A DNA stretch of 64,000 nt from Ideonella sp. GTDB lineage: Bacteria > Pseudomonadota > Gammaproteobacteria > Burkholderiales > Burkholderiaceae_C. The position numbers were made by a program, and so were the translations under genes. The notes beneath the pieces are model-generated. The model was not told the origin of the DNA and searched no databases. It saw only the letters and a program-made list of their open reading frames with translations. Shown here one piece after another: positions 1 through 7,616 of this stretch. Location of the stretch: contig JABTUY010000010.1 in assembly GCA_015075165.1 (NCBI GenBank), positions 1-64,000 of the forward strand, in the 5' to 3' direction. Positions within the stretch are counted from its first letter, which is position 1, and every line of letters starts with the position of its first letter.

Positions 1-2
1 GG

Positions 3-935
3 CTGAACGGCATCTCGCCTTGGGTGATGGGGGAGATGGCCAGCCTGTTCGAGCACATCGGCACGGTGCAGGACGGCATCAACACCTTGTCGCGCCCGCG
101 CAGCGTGGTCGATCGCCCGGACGCGGTGCCGCTGAAAGTGCCGCGCGGCGAGCTCCGCTTCGAGCACGTCAGCTTCGCCTACGGCGGCGCGCGCAAGGTC
201 ATCGACGATTTCTCGCTCCTCATCCGCCCGGGCGAGAAGATCGGCCTGGTCGGCCGCTCGGGTGCCGGCAAGAGCACGATCGTCAACCTGCTGCTGCGCT
301 TCTACGACCTCGAGGGCGGCCGCATCCTGATCGACGGCCAGGACATCGCCGGCGTGACCCAGGACTCCTTGCGCGCGCAGGTCGGCATGGTCACGCAGGA
401 CACCTCGCTGCTGCACCGTTCGGTGCGCGACAACATCGTCTACGGGCGCCCCGGCGCGACCGAGATCCAGATGGTGCATGCGGCCGAACGCGCCGAAGCG
501 CACGACTTCGTCCAGGATCTGGTGGATCCCCAGGGCCGGCACGGCTACGACGCCCATGTCGGCGAACGTGGGGTCAAGCTCTCCGGCGGCCAGCGCCAGC
601 GGGTGGCGATCGCCCGCGTGATGCTCAAGGACGCGCCGATCCTGCTGCTCGACGAGGCCACCAGCGCGCTCGACAGCGAGGTCGAGCAGGCGATCCAGGC
701 GAGCCTTTATCGGCTGATGCAGGGCAAGACCGTGGTCGCGATCGCGCACCGGCTGTCGACGATCGCGGCGATGGACCGGCTGATCGTGCTCGACCGCGGC
801 CGCATCGTCGAGCAGGGCGACCACCGCTCGCTGCTGGCGCGCGGCGGCCTGTACGCGCGGCTGTGGGCGCACCAGAGCGGCGGCTTCCTCGGCGAGGACG
901 CCGACGACGACGAGCCGCTGCCGGTGCTGGCCTGA
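3..935 (+). CDS. ABC exporter, C-terminal ATPase part (5' truncated)
   Basis: The frame is open to the left window edge, so this is the last 310 residues of a longer protein. About 40 residues of the end of a transmembrane domain are followed by a complete ABC ATPase domain: Walker A GRSGAGKST at residues 84-92 of the fragment, signature LSGGQRQR at 193-200, Walker B ILLLDE near 213-218, then the H-loop AHRLST. Fusion of membrane and ATPase domains is the layout of MsbA/multidrug-type half-transporters, which export lipids or drugs as homodimers in the inner membrane. The tail is acidic (EDADDDE). It converges on the phosphate operon to its right. The substrate cannot be read from this part. 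Confidence 0.93.
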   Translation: MNGISPWVMGEMASLFEHIGTVQDGINTLSRPRSVVDRPDAVPLKVPRGELRFEHVSFAYGGARKVIDDFSLLIRPGEKIGLVGRSGAGKSTIVNLLLRFYDLEGGRILIDGQDIAGVTQDSLRAQVGMVTQDTSLLHRSVRDNIVYGRPGATEIQMVHAAERAEAHDFVQDLVDPQGRHGYDAHVGERGVKLSGGQRQRVAIARVMLKDAPILLLDEATSALDSEVEQAIQASLYRLMQGKTVVAIAHRLSTIAAMDRLIVLDRGRIVEQGDHRSLLARGGLYARLWAHQSGGFLGEDADDDEPLPVLA

Positions 936-1042
936 GTGCAGCGCGCGGATCCTCGAGGTCACTGGCACGGTTCAACCCGAGCGGCCGCCGTTGCTTCCCG
1001 GTGGGCACGACGGCGCTGCTGCTGCGCTCCGGCACGGCCCCT

Positions 1043-1957
1043 TCAGGGCGCGTCGAAGCTGAACAGCACCAGGCGGGTCGCACGCTTCCCGTTGCCGCCG
1101 TCGTCGCTGACCATCACGAACAAGCGGTCCGTTAGCCGCGCCAGTCCTTCGTAGTTGTCGCCGGGCTCGAGACCGTCCAGCGGCACCGGCTCGGCGCGGC
1201 ATTCGCCGTCGCCGGCGCAAGCAGCCGGGTCGATGCGGCGCAACGCCGGCACGATGCGCTTGCCCTTGCCGTGGCGCTCGAGCATCAGCAGCGAGCCGTC
1301 GGCCAGCGTCTCCAGCGCCTTCACCGCGCCACGGTCGAGCGCCGGCACGGTCCACTGGCTGCCGTCGGCGGCGTAGACGCGGTGCACCCGCTCGGGCAAC
1401 GAACTCAACGAGCGCTGCGGTGCCGTGATAACGCCGTGCCTCGGGTGCACGGTCACGGCTTCGAGGCCGCTGTTGCTGCTGCGGTAGGCACTGCGGTCGC
1501 GCAGCGGCAGCGGCAGCGTCGCGTCGCCGAGCATGCGGCCCTGCGGCGTGTAGCGCACGATGCGCGGGCCGTTCTCCAGCGCGATCACGAGCTGCGTATC
1601 GCCGCGCTTGCCGTTGTTCCCGTCGATCAACGACAGACCTTCGGCATTGGGCGCCGCGCCGCCGCCGGCATCGAGGCGCAGTGCGTGCACCGGCTTCACC
1701 GAGCGCAGCCGGTTGCCGTCGAGCACGAGCTCGAACCGGTACAGCACCCCCCGATCCGACACCGCGTACAGCAGCCGCTCGTCCGCGTCCCACGCCAGGC
1801 CGGAGAGTTCGCCGGGCACGATGCCGTCGATCGGGCGCGGCTCGATCACCAGCTGGTCGAGCACCTGCGCCTGGGCAGCGCACGCGCTCACTGCGGTGGC
1901 CGCCAGCACGCCGGCCGCCAGTCGTGAGAACAGGGCTTTCATCATCATCATCTTCAT
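1043..1957 (-). CDS. secreted esterase-like phytase-domain protein
   Basis: A 304-residue exported protein. It begins MKMMMMKALFSRLAAGVLAA, a basic and hydrophobic signal peptide ending near SACAAQAQ. The mature part has repeated beta-propeller-like strands (GLAWDADERLLYAVSDRG, EGLSLIDG, NYEGLARLTDRLFVMVSDDGG) typical of the esterase-like activity of phytase family, which is thought to act on phosphate esters in the periplasm. The ATG overlaps the stop of the porin gene upstream (ATGA), with GAGG five bases before it at 1963-1966, so translation is coupled. Its place as last gene of a phosphate-uptake operon supports a role in scavenging organic phosphate. Catalytic activity is inferred from family only. 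Confidence 0.8.
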   Translation of the reverse strand: MKMMMMKALFSRLAAGVLAATAVSACAAQAQVLDQLVIEPRPIDGIVPGELSGLAWDADERLLYAVSDRGVLYRFELVLDGNRLRSVKPVHALRLDAGGGAAPNAEGLSLIDGNNGKRGDTQLVIALENGPRIVRYTPQGRMLGDATLPLPLRDRSAYRSSNSGLEAVTVHPRHGVITAPQRSLSSLPERVHRVYAADGSQWTVPALDRGAVKALETLADGSLLMLERHGKGKRIVPALRRIDPAACAGDGECRAEPVPLDGLEPGDNYEGLARLTDRLFVMVSDDGGNGKRATRLVLFSFDAP

Positions 1958-3129
1958 CAGAACCTCGCTTGCAAGCGCAGGCTGACCGCGTCGCCTGCTG
2001 AGTCGCCCACATCGTTGACGATGCCGTCGGTGCGTGCGCGCAGCACGTTGAGCGACAGCCGCAACCACTCGTCGGCATACCAGTTCACGCCGATCGTCAG
2101 CACCTGCGCGGCGCCGCGGCTGCGGCCGCCGCCGAGCAACCCGGGTGCGCCGCGCACGCCGAGGCGATCGTGGCGCGCGAACACCTCCCACGCGCCGATG
2201 GCCCTGCTCGGCTGGATGCGGCCGAACTTCGCGCCGTCGATGGCGTAGGGCCGCCGCTCGCCGGTCAACGTCCACGCGACCTGCAGGTAGTGGCCGGCGG
2301 CGACGCGCGGCGAAGCGCCGTCCGACAGCCGGCTCCACACCCGCTCGGCCTGCACCGACAACGGCCCGCCCGCGACCGCGAACTCCAGCGCCGCGAGACG
2401 CCGACGCGCGTAAACCGCATCGCTGTCGAGCGCGCGCGCCAGCGTGATGCGGTTGCCGATGTCATCCTCGCTGACGCCCCGTACCGCGAGCCGCGTGCGG
2501 ATGCGACCGTCGTCGCCGTCGAGCCGCCCGGCGGCCAGCGACAACCCGAGGTGCACCGTGCGTTCGGGGTCGCTCAGCGGCGCGAACGCGGCGCGTGCCA
2601 CGACGTCGTCCGAGCGCTGCTTGCGGTAGGCGCCGACGCTGCCATATGCCCGCGCTCCGGCCAAGGCGTACTGCGCGCCGTGGCCCTTGCCGACATCGGC
2701 GATGTCGCCGGTGAGATCCCAGATCGCCGAGCGCTCGATGCCGGTGGTCCAGTTCGAGCTGCTCGCCTGCTCGAGTCCGAAATCCGGGTCGAAGCGGCCG
2801 ATCCACAGCGTACCTGCCGCCGGCACCCGCCACGCCAATGCAGCAGTCTTCAGGATCCGCTTCCCGCCCGGCTCGAAGTCCACGTCGATGGCGTACTTCA
2901 GCCGCGACGCCAGCCGGCCCGAAGCCTCGAGCCGTGCGCGCCGCAGGTAGCCTGTGCCGTGGCGCGCACCGTCGTCGCTGTAGACACCGTCGAAGGTGTC
3001 GTGCTGCAGGTGCAGCCGGCCGCCGATCTTCAGACTCGGTGCGCCATCTTCGGAGTTGACCTGCTGTGCTTGAGCTGCAGCGGCCGCCAACGTGGCCGCG
3101 AGCACGGCGTGCATTGCGATGCTGCGCAT
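1957..3129 (-). CDS. phosphate-selective porin O/P family protein
   Basis: A 390-residue outer-membrane protein. A short signal peptide (MRSIAMHAVLAATLAAAAAQ, cleavage after AQA) is followed by alternating beta-strand sequence rich in Arg, Asp and aromatic residues, and the protein ends in Phe (LQARF), the usual C-terminal signal of beta-barrel proteins. Phrases such as KIGGRLHLQHDTF and KYAIDVDFEPGG match the OprO/OprP group of anion channels that take up phosphate or polyphosphate. The ATG at 3129 lies two bases after the stop of the Pit transporter, and its stop overlaps the start of the phytase-like gene, so it is an internal gene of the phosphate operon. Ion selectivity is inferred from family and context. 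Confidence 0.85.
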   Translation of the reverse strand: MRSIAMHAVLAATLAAAAAQAQQVNSEDGAPSLKIGGRLHLQHDTFDGVYSDDGARHGTGYLRRARLEASGRLASRLKYAIDVDFEPGGKRILKTAALAWRVPAAGTLWIGRFDPDFGLEQASSSNWTTGIERSAIWDLTGDIADVGKGHGAQYALAGARAYGSVGAYRKQRSDDVVARAAFAPLSDPERTVHLGLSLAAGRLDGDDGRIRTRLAVRGVSEDDIGNRITLARALDSDAVYARRRLAALEFAVAGGPLSVQAERVWSRLSDGASPRVAAGHYLQVAWTLTGERRPYAIDGAKFGRIQPSRAIGAWEVFARHDRLGVRGAPGLLGGGRSRGAAQVLTIGVNWYADEWLRLSLNVLRARTDGIVNDVGDSAGDAVSLRLQARF

Positions 3130-3131
3130 GG

Positions 3132-4577
3132 CTAGGCGAAGCACTCCCACAACCAGTAGCCGAGCCCCGCGAGCAGCGCGGTGGCCGGCACGGTGACGAG
3201 CCATGCGGCGACGATCCTCAGGCATTGGCCGCGATGCACCAGCACGGGCCGTGCGCCCGGGGGCGCGCGCCGGTGCTTCAGGTGTTCGCGCAGGAAGCCG
3301 ATGCCGAACACGGCGCCGATGGCCACGTGTGTCGTCGACACCGGCATCCCGAGCTGCGTCGCGACGATCACCGTCAGCGCTGCCGACATCGCGATGGCGT
3401 ACGCGCGCATCCGGTCGAGTTCGGTGATCTCGTGCCCCACGGTGCGGATCAGCTTGCCGCCGTACAGCGCCAGGCCGAGCGCGAGCCCGAGGCCGCCGAG
3501 CAGCAGGATCCACAGCGGCGTCGCCGCCGGCGTGCTGCCGGCCAGGCGCTCGTGGATCGCCGCCAGCGGCGCGATCGCATTGGCCACGTCGTTGGCCCCG
3601 TGCGCGAAGCTGAGCAGCGCGGCGGCACAGACCAACGGCCAGGTGAATAGGTTGTTCACGCCTTGCTTGTCGTTGGGCTGCGCCAGCGCCGCCCGCGCCA
3701 CCGGTGCGCGCACGGTGGCGTACGCGAGGCCGGCCAGTGCCGCGCCGCAGGCGTTGGCGGTCAGTGGCTCGAGCTCGAGCAGCGGGCCGATGCCCTGGGT
3801 CAGCATGTAGGTGCCGAATGCCCACGCCATCGCGGCGATCAGCAACGGCACCACGCGGGCGGCGGCGGCCGTCATGTCGCGCTGCCAGGTGATGCTGCGC
3901 TTGATCGCGTAGAGCACCGCGGCGGCGAGCACCGCACCCATCAGCGGCGAGACGACCCAGCTGACGAAGACCGCGCCGACGGTGGACCAGTTGATCAGCG
4001 TCGAGCCGCCTGCGGCGAAGCCGGCACCCATCACGGCACCGACAATCGAATGCGTGGTCGATACCGGGGCGCCGAGCGCGGTCGCCAGGTTGAGCCACAG
4101 CGCGGCGGCGAGCAGCGCAGCCAGCATCAAGCCATCGAGCGGTACGGTCATCCGGGTGGTGTCGATGATGTCGCTCTTGATCGTGTGCACCACCTCGCCG
4201 CCGGCGACCACGGCACCCAGCGTCTCGAACGTCGCGGCGATGGCCAGCGCCCAGCCGAGCGTCAGCGTGCCGGAGCCGACGGCGGGTCCCATGTTGTTGG
4301 CGACGTCGTTGGCACCGATGTTCATCGCCATGTACGCGCCGACGACCGCCGCTGCGCACAGCAGCCAGGTTTGCGCCGCCGGCATGGCGCTGCCGGCGCT
4401 CCACATCGCGCTGACGAATGCAGCGCACAGCGCCAGCGCGGCGGCGAGCAGACGCGGCAGGTCGTGGCCGAAGCCACCCGCTCGCGTGCCATCGCGAGCG
4501 CCGGAGTCGTGGGGTTCGATCGCGGCCGCGAGCGCGCGGCCGCGGCCGTGCGGGACTTCAGGCATCTCAAGCTTCAT
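3132..4577 (-). CDS. pit: inorganic phosphate transporter, Pit family
   Basis: A 481-residue inner-membrane transporter with the duplicated Pit (PF01384) architecture. The signature GANDVANN is at residues 88-95 and again as GANDVANA at 327-334; PVSTTH occurs at 171-176 and 412-417. These inverted-repeat halves form the metal-phosphate symport pathway in this family. An N-terminal hydrophilic extension of about 40 residues precedes the first membrane segment; a later start would remove it. The start overlaps the polyphosphate polymerase gene by 11 bases and the stop is two bases from the porin ATG, so it is in the middle of a five-gene operon. It would import the phosphate that the neighbouring genes release or store. 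Confidence 0.95.
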   Translation of the reverse strand: MKLEMPEVPHGRGRALAAAIEPHDSGARDGTRAGGFGHDLPRLLAAALALCAAFVSAMWSAGSAMPAAQTWLLCAAAVVGAYMAMNIGANDVANNMGPAVGSGTLTLGWALAIAATFETLGAVVAGGEVVHTIKSDIIDTTRMTVPLDGLMLAALLAAALWLNLATALGAPVSTTHSIVGAVMGAGFAAGGSTLINWSTVGAVFVSWVVSPLMGAVLAAAVLYAIKRSITWQRDMTAAAARVVPLLIAAMAWAFGTYMLTQGIGPLLELEPLTANACGAALAGLAYATVRAPVARAALAQPNDKQGVNNLFTWPLVCAAALLSFAHGANDVANAIAPLAAIHERLAGSTPAATPLWILLLGGLGLALGLALYGGKLIRTVGHEITELDRMRAYAIAMSAALTVIVATQLGMPVSTTHVAIGAVFGIGFLREHLKHRRAPPGARPVLVHRGQCLRIVAAWLVTVPATALLAGLGYWLWECFA

Positions 4578-5427
4578 GGGCGGCCTCGGCGGTGAACGGG
4601 CGCCCGCCGAGCTTGCGCAGCGCGGGCAGGAAGCGGTTGTGCTTGTCGATGGCGCCGACCAGGCTCATGCCGACGCAGTACTTCGAGCAGCGCCCGGTGG
4701 GATGCTGGTGCAGCGCGCGCAGGATCTTGTCGGCGATGCCGTTGCCGTTGGCGGACTTGGTCTCGACGATGTAGATGTCGTCGTCGGTCGCGCGCTCGGC
4801 GCTGCCGGCGCGAAAACGGATGCGACCGTCGATCGTCATGCGCTCGCCGCCTTCGCGCGCCACCAGCGTCCAGCGGCGGTAACACATCTCCAGCGTCGGC
4901 TCGAGCGCGTGCGCATAGTCCCGGGCGTACAGCGCGCGGTACGAGTGCCTGATGTGCGCGAGCGCTTGCGCATCCAGTGTGCCGTAGCGCTCGCAGTCGT
5001 ACGGCAGGCGCCGCTTCACCGTGACGCCGCGCTTGTCCTTCAGCTTGACCTCGACGAAGCACAACCGCGCGTCGGTGTACCTGCGCACGCGCACCTTCAT
5101 GCGCTGGCGCCGGCCCTGGTGGTGATCGAAGTAGCCGCGGCGCGCGGCGTCGTCGAAGTAGCAGGTTTCGTAGGTGAAGGCGCGCCTGCCCTCGATCTCG
5201 AGCATGTCGAAGCGCACGGTCAGCGCCGGCACGGCCTGCTGCAGCACCTGCGCGCGCACCACGTACTTGTTGTCGAGCCGCTCGAGCATCGCGGCCTTGG
5301 CGTTCAGCGCGACCAGCGAGGTCGGCCGAAACGGCGACTCGAGCCATCGTTCGACCGATAGCGGCTCGCCCGCCGGACGCACGGTGCGGGCGCGCGCGTC
5401 GGCATGGTTACTTGCGGTAGTAGACAT
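4567..5427 (-). CDS. VTC-domain polyphosphate polymerase-like protein
   Basis: A 286-residue cytoplasmic protein matching the VTC domain (PF09359), the tunnel-shaped catalytic domain that makes polyphosphate from ATP in yeast vacuoles and is also found in bacteria. Visible hallmarks are LERLDNKYVV (48-57), the basic strand RMKVRVRRY (109-117), the acidic/basic strand FVEVKLKDKRG (124-134) with paired KRR (138-140), and a late ETKSANGNG strand. ATG at 5427 lies inside the end of the DUF4956 gene (20-base overlap). VTC-domain proteins are commonly paired with DUF4956 membrane proteins in bacteria. Activity and polarity (synthesis versus translocation) are inferred. Confidence 0.85.
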   Translation of the reverse strand: MSTTASNHADARARTVRPAGEPLSVERWLESPFRPTSLVALNAKAAMLERLDNKYVVRAQVLQQAVPALTVRFDMLEIEGRRAFTYETCYFDDAARRGYFDHHQGRRQRMKVRVRRYTDARLCFVEVKLKDKRGVTVKRRLPYDCERYGTLDAQALAHIRHSYRALYARDYAHALEPTLEMCYRRWTLVAREGGERMTIDGRIRFRAGSAERATDDDIYIVETKSANGNGIADKILRALHQHPTGRCSKYCVGMSLVGAIDKHNRFLPALRKLGGRPFTAEAAHEA

Positions 5428-6001
5428 TGATCTTCGCCATATCGGTGATGTAGTCGAGCGCAGTGATCTGGTAGGACATGACGTCCACACCGAGCCGTTG
5501 CGCCAGCTCGCGGCGCATCACGGCGGGGTCCGACAGCGCGTGGCCGTCGATCTTGTCGAGCGTGACCTTCACGCCGTCGACCGAGCGCAGCACGCGCGGG
5601 TGGTCGAGCGCCCAGGCCCCGACCAGCGTCAGCGTCGCGACGCCGGCGACGAACGGAATCGTCGTGCCTTGCACCGAACAGATGACGGCCACCGCCACGC
5701 TGCCGAAGAAGTAGGTGATCTCGGTCTTGCTGATCGGCTCGGAGCGCAAGGTGAACAGCGCGAGGATCGCGAACAGCCCGAATCCGGCGGCAATACCGAA
5801 CTCGACCGCCGACAGCACGGTCAGCACCGCGAAGATGAAGATGTTGAACAGCGCCGCGGCGGTCACCAGCTCCTTGTCGCGGTAGCGGCGGTAGTACAGG
5901 CCATAGATCAGCAGCAGCATCGCGACCACGTCGATCGCGATGCGCGCGACCATCGTGGCAACGATGCCATCGAGTGCGAAAGGAAAGTTGAATTCGTTCA
6001 T
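5408..6001 (-). CDS. DUF4956 membrane protein
   Basis: A 197-residue protein with about four hydrophobic segments in the first 120 residues (IVATMVARIAIDVVAMLLLI, a segment at LVTAAALFNIFIFAVLTVL, FGIAAGFGLFAILALF, VAVICSVQGTTIPFVAGV), then a soluble C-terminal part of about 75 residues. It matches DUF4956, a family known mainly as the gene neighbour of VTC-type polyphosphate polymerases. It is the first gene of the leftward operon leading to VTC, Pit, porin and phytase-like genes. A membrane anchor or channel for the polymerase is a reasonable inference, not shown. ATG 6001 was chosen because it starts just before the first hydrophobic segment; an in-frame start 36 bases further upstream adds only basic residues. 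Confidence 0.8.
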   Translation of the reverse strand: MNEFNFPFALDGIVATMVARIAIDVVAMLLLIYGLYYRRYRDKELVTAAALFNIFIFAVLTVLSAVEFGIAAGFGLFAILALFTLRSEPISKTEITYFFGSVAVAVICSVQGTTIPFVAGVATLTLVGAWALDHPRVLRSVDGVKVTLDKIDGHALSDPAVMRRELAQRLGVDVMSYQITALDYITDMAKINVYYRK

Positions 6002-6149
6002 GCCGCACAGAGCGCGATCGCGGCGCTGCTGATACACGCACAGGCGTGAATCGCGCCGCCGCAGCCGGCACGCTCGCTTGCGGCGGGCGGCGGCTCGGGC
6101 CGCACAGCGGCAGAGCGTTGAAGCAGCACAGCAGCAGCGCCGCGCAGCT

Positions 6150-6190
6150 GCGCAGCGGTTGCGCAGCGCAGCGGTTGCGCAGCGCAGCAG
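6150..6190. repeat. GCGCAGCG-type short tandem repeat
   Basis: Imperfect tandem copies of GCGCAGCGCAGCGGTT, about two and a half units, lie in the 271-base gap between the divergently read ends of the polyphosphate operon promoter side and the subtilase gene. The flanks are also unusually rich in GCAGC. No gene is visible here; the repeat is probably slippage-prone spacer, possibly within the 5' leader of the operon that starts at 6001. Confidence 0.6.
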
Positions 6191-6272
6191 CCCACTCGCG
6201 AGGCGCGGCGTGGTTGCGCGCGCCGCGGTGGCGGCGCCTATCGCCGCTTTGTCGTACCGCCAGCCGCGGCGG

Positions 6273-7541
6273 TCAGCGGCACACCGGTGCCGCTGCGCTC
6301 GTGCCGGTCAAGGTTTTCGCGGGATCGATCTGCTTCAGGCTGCTGCCACACAGCGGCCGGCCGTCCTGGATCAGTCGGTCGGCCACCTCGCCCGGAGTCC
6401 ATTGCGGGTGTGCCTGACGCAGCAGCGCCGCGGCGCCCGCAACCATCGGCGCAGCCATCGAAGTGCCGCTCCACACGCCCCAGCGTCCGCCGGGGATCGC
6501 GCCGTAGATGGATTCGCCCGGCGCCGCGACCTGCACCCAATCGCCGCGGGTGCTGAAACCGGCCAGCGCGCCGGCCTCGGTGCTCGCAGCGACAGCGAGC
6601 GCGCGGTCGCCCTCCTCGGCGGCAGGGTACAGAGGCGTCGTATCGCCGGAGTTGCCGGCGGCGCTGACGATCAGCGCGCCGCCCTGCACGGTGCAGCGCT
6701 GCCGGTCTTCGTCGTCGTCGTCGAGGGTGCAACTCGCACGATCGCCGATGTCGTCGAGCAGCGCGGTGCGGCGCAGCGTGCCGAGGCTCATGTTGATGAT
6801 CTGCGCGCCGTCGGCGGTAGTCGGGTCGCCGTCGGGGTCGATCGCGTACAGCAGCGCCTCGGACAACGCCCAGATGTTGCCGACGCCGTGCGTGTCGAGC
6901 ACGCGCAGCGGCATGATGCGCGCACCCGGTGCGACCTGCGCGACCAGGCTCGCGACATGCGTGCCGTGACCGTAGCCGCGGTCGCCCGCCGCGCCGACCT
7001 CGCTCGGGTCGGCGTCGAGATCGACGAAATCGAAGCCGGCAATCAAACGTCCGGCCAGTGCAGGGTGCGCCGGATCGACTCCGGTGTCGAGCGTCGCGAC
7101 GGTCATGCCGCTGCCGTCGGCGACGGCGTGCGCTTCGGCCAGTCGCAGCGCGCGGGTGTTCCACTGGGTCGCGTAGGTGCCGGCGTCGCCGCCGATGAAC
7201 CAGTAGGACGCACGCTGGCCCTCCGGGTCTTCGACCAGCAGGTTCGGCTCGGCGAACTGCACGCGGGCGTCGGCGACCAGCCGCTCGACGAGCGACTCGA
7301 CATCGGTGCCCGCTGCGCCGCGCAGCCGATAGATCGGTCGTGAGCCGAACTGATCGATTCGGCTCAAGCCGTACTCGGCCAGCAGCGCCGGCAAGTCCTG
7401 TGTGCGCAGCAGCTTGACCACCACCTCGTCGGCGACCGCAAACTCGGCCGTGTCTTCGGAGTCGGACGCGGCCGAACCGCCGCCGCAGGCGATCAGCAAG
7501 GCACAGGCGGCGCTGAGCAGGTGAGTTCGGAGTCCGGGCAT
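6273..7541 (-). CDS. lipoprotein subtilisin-like serine protease (S8)
   Basis: A 422-residue exported protease. The signal peptide ends in lipobox LIAC with Cys19, so it is probably a lipoprotein. A propeptide-like region (residues 35-105) precedes the S8 catalytic domain, in which Asp152 (TLDTG), His192 (GHGTH), oxyanion Asn297 (AAGNSGD) and Ser361 (SGTSMAAP) are all present, so it should be active. Two cysteines (271 and 283) bracket an acidic insert. ATG 7541 has GGAAGA upstream. It is the last gene of the leftward ECF sigma/unknown/CHAT series, which suggests that it is controlled with, or processed by, the CHAT protein; that link is an inference. Confidence 0.92.
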   Translation of the reverse strand: MPGLRTHLLSAACALLIACGGGSAASDSEDTAEFAVADEVVVKLLRTQDLPALLAEYGLSRIDQFGSRPIYRLRGAAGTDVESLVERLVADARVQFAEPNLLVEDPEGQRASYWFIGGDAGTYATQWNTRALRLAEAHAVADGSGMTVATLDTGVDPAHPALAGRLIAGFDFVDLDADPSEVGAAGDRGYGHGTHVASLVAQVAPGARIMPLRVLDTHGVGNIWALSEALLYAIDPDGDPTTADGAQIINMSLGTLRRTALLDDIGDRASCTLDDDDEDRQRCTVQGGALIVSAAGNSGDTTPLYPAAEEGDRALAVAASTEAGALAGFSTRGDWVQVAAPGESIYGAIPGGRWGVWSGTSMAAPMVAGAAALLRQAHPQWTPGEVADRLIQDGRPLCGSSLKQIDPAKTLTGTSAAAPVCR

Positions 7542-7616
7542 GACGTCTTCCCTTGTCGGCATCGGCCTACAGAGCGGCCACGGCGGCATTTGATACAAGA
7601 CCGCGTGTCGCGGACC

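Noticed and set aside
3663-4595. Long plus-strand open frame opposite the Pit transporter
   Set aside because: It encodes low-complexity Arg/Gly/Ala/His sequence and lies exactly over a well-conserved transporter gene; antisense frames stay open because of the very high GC content.
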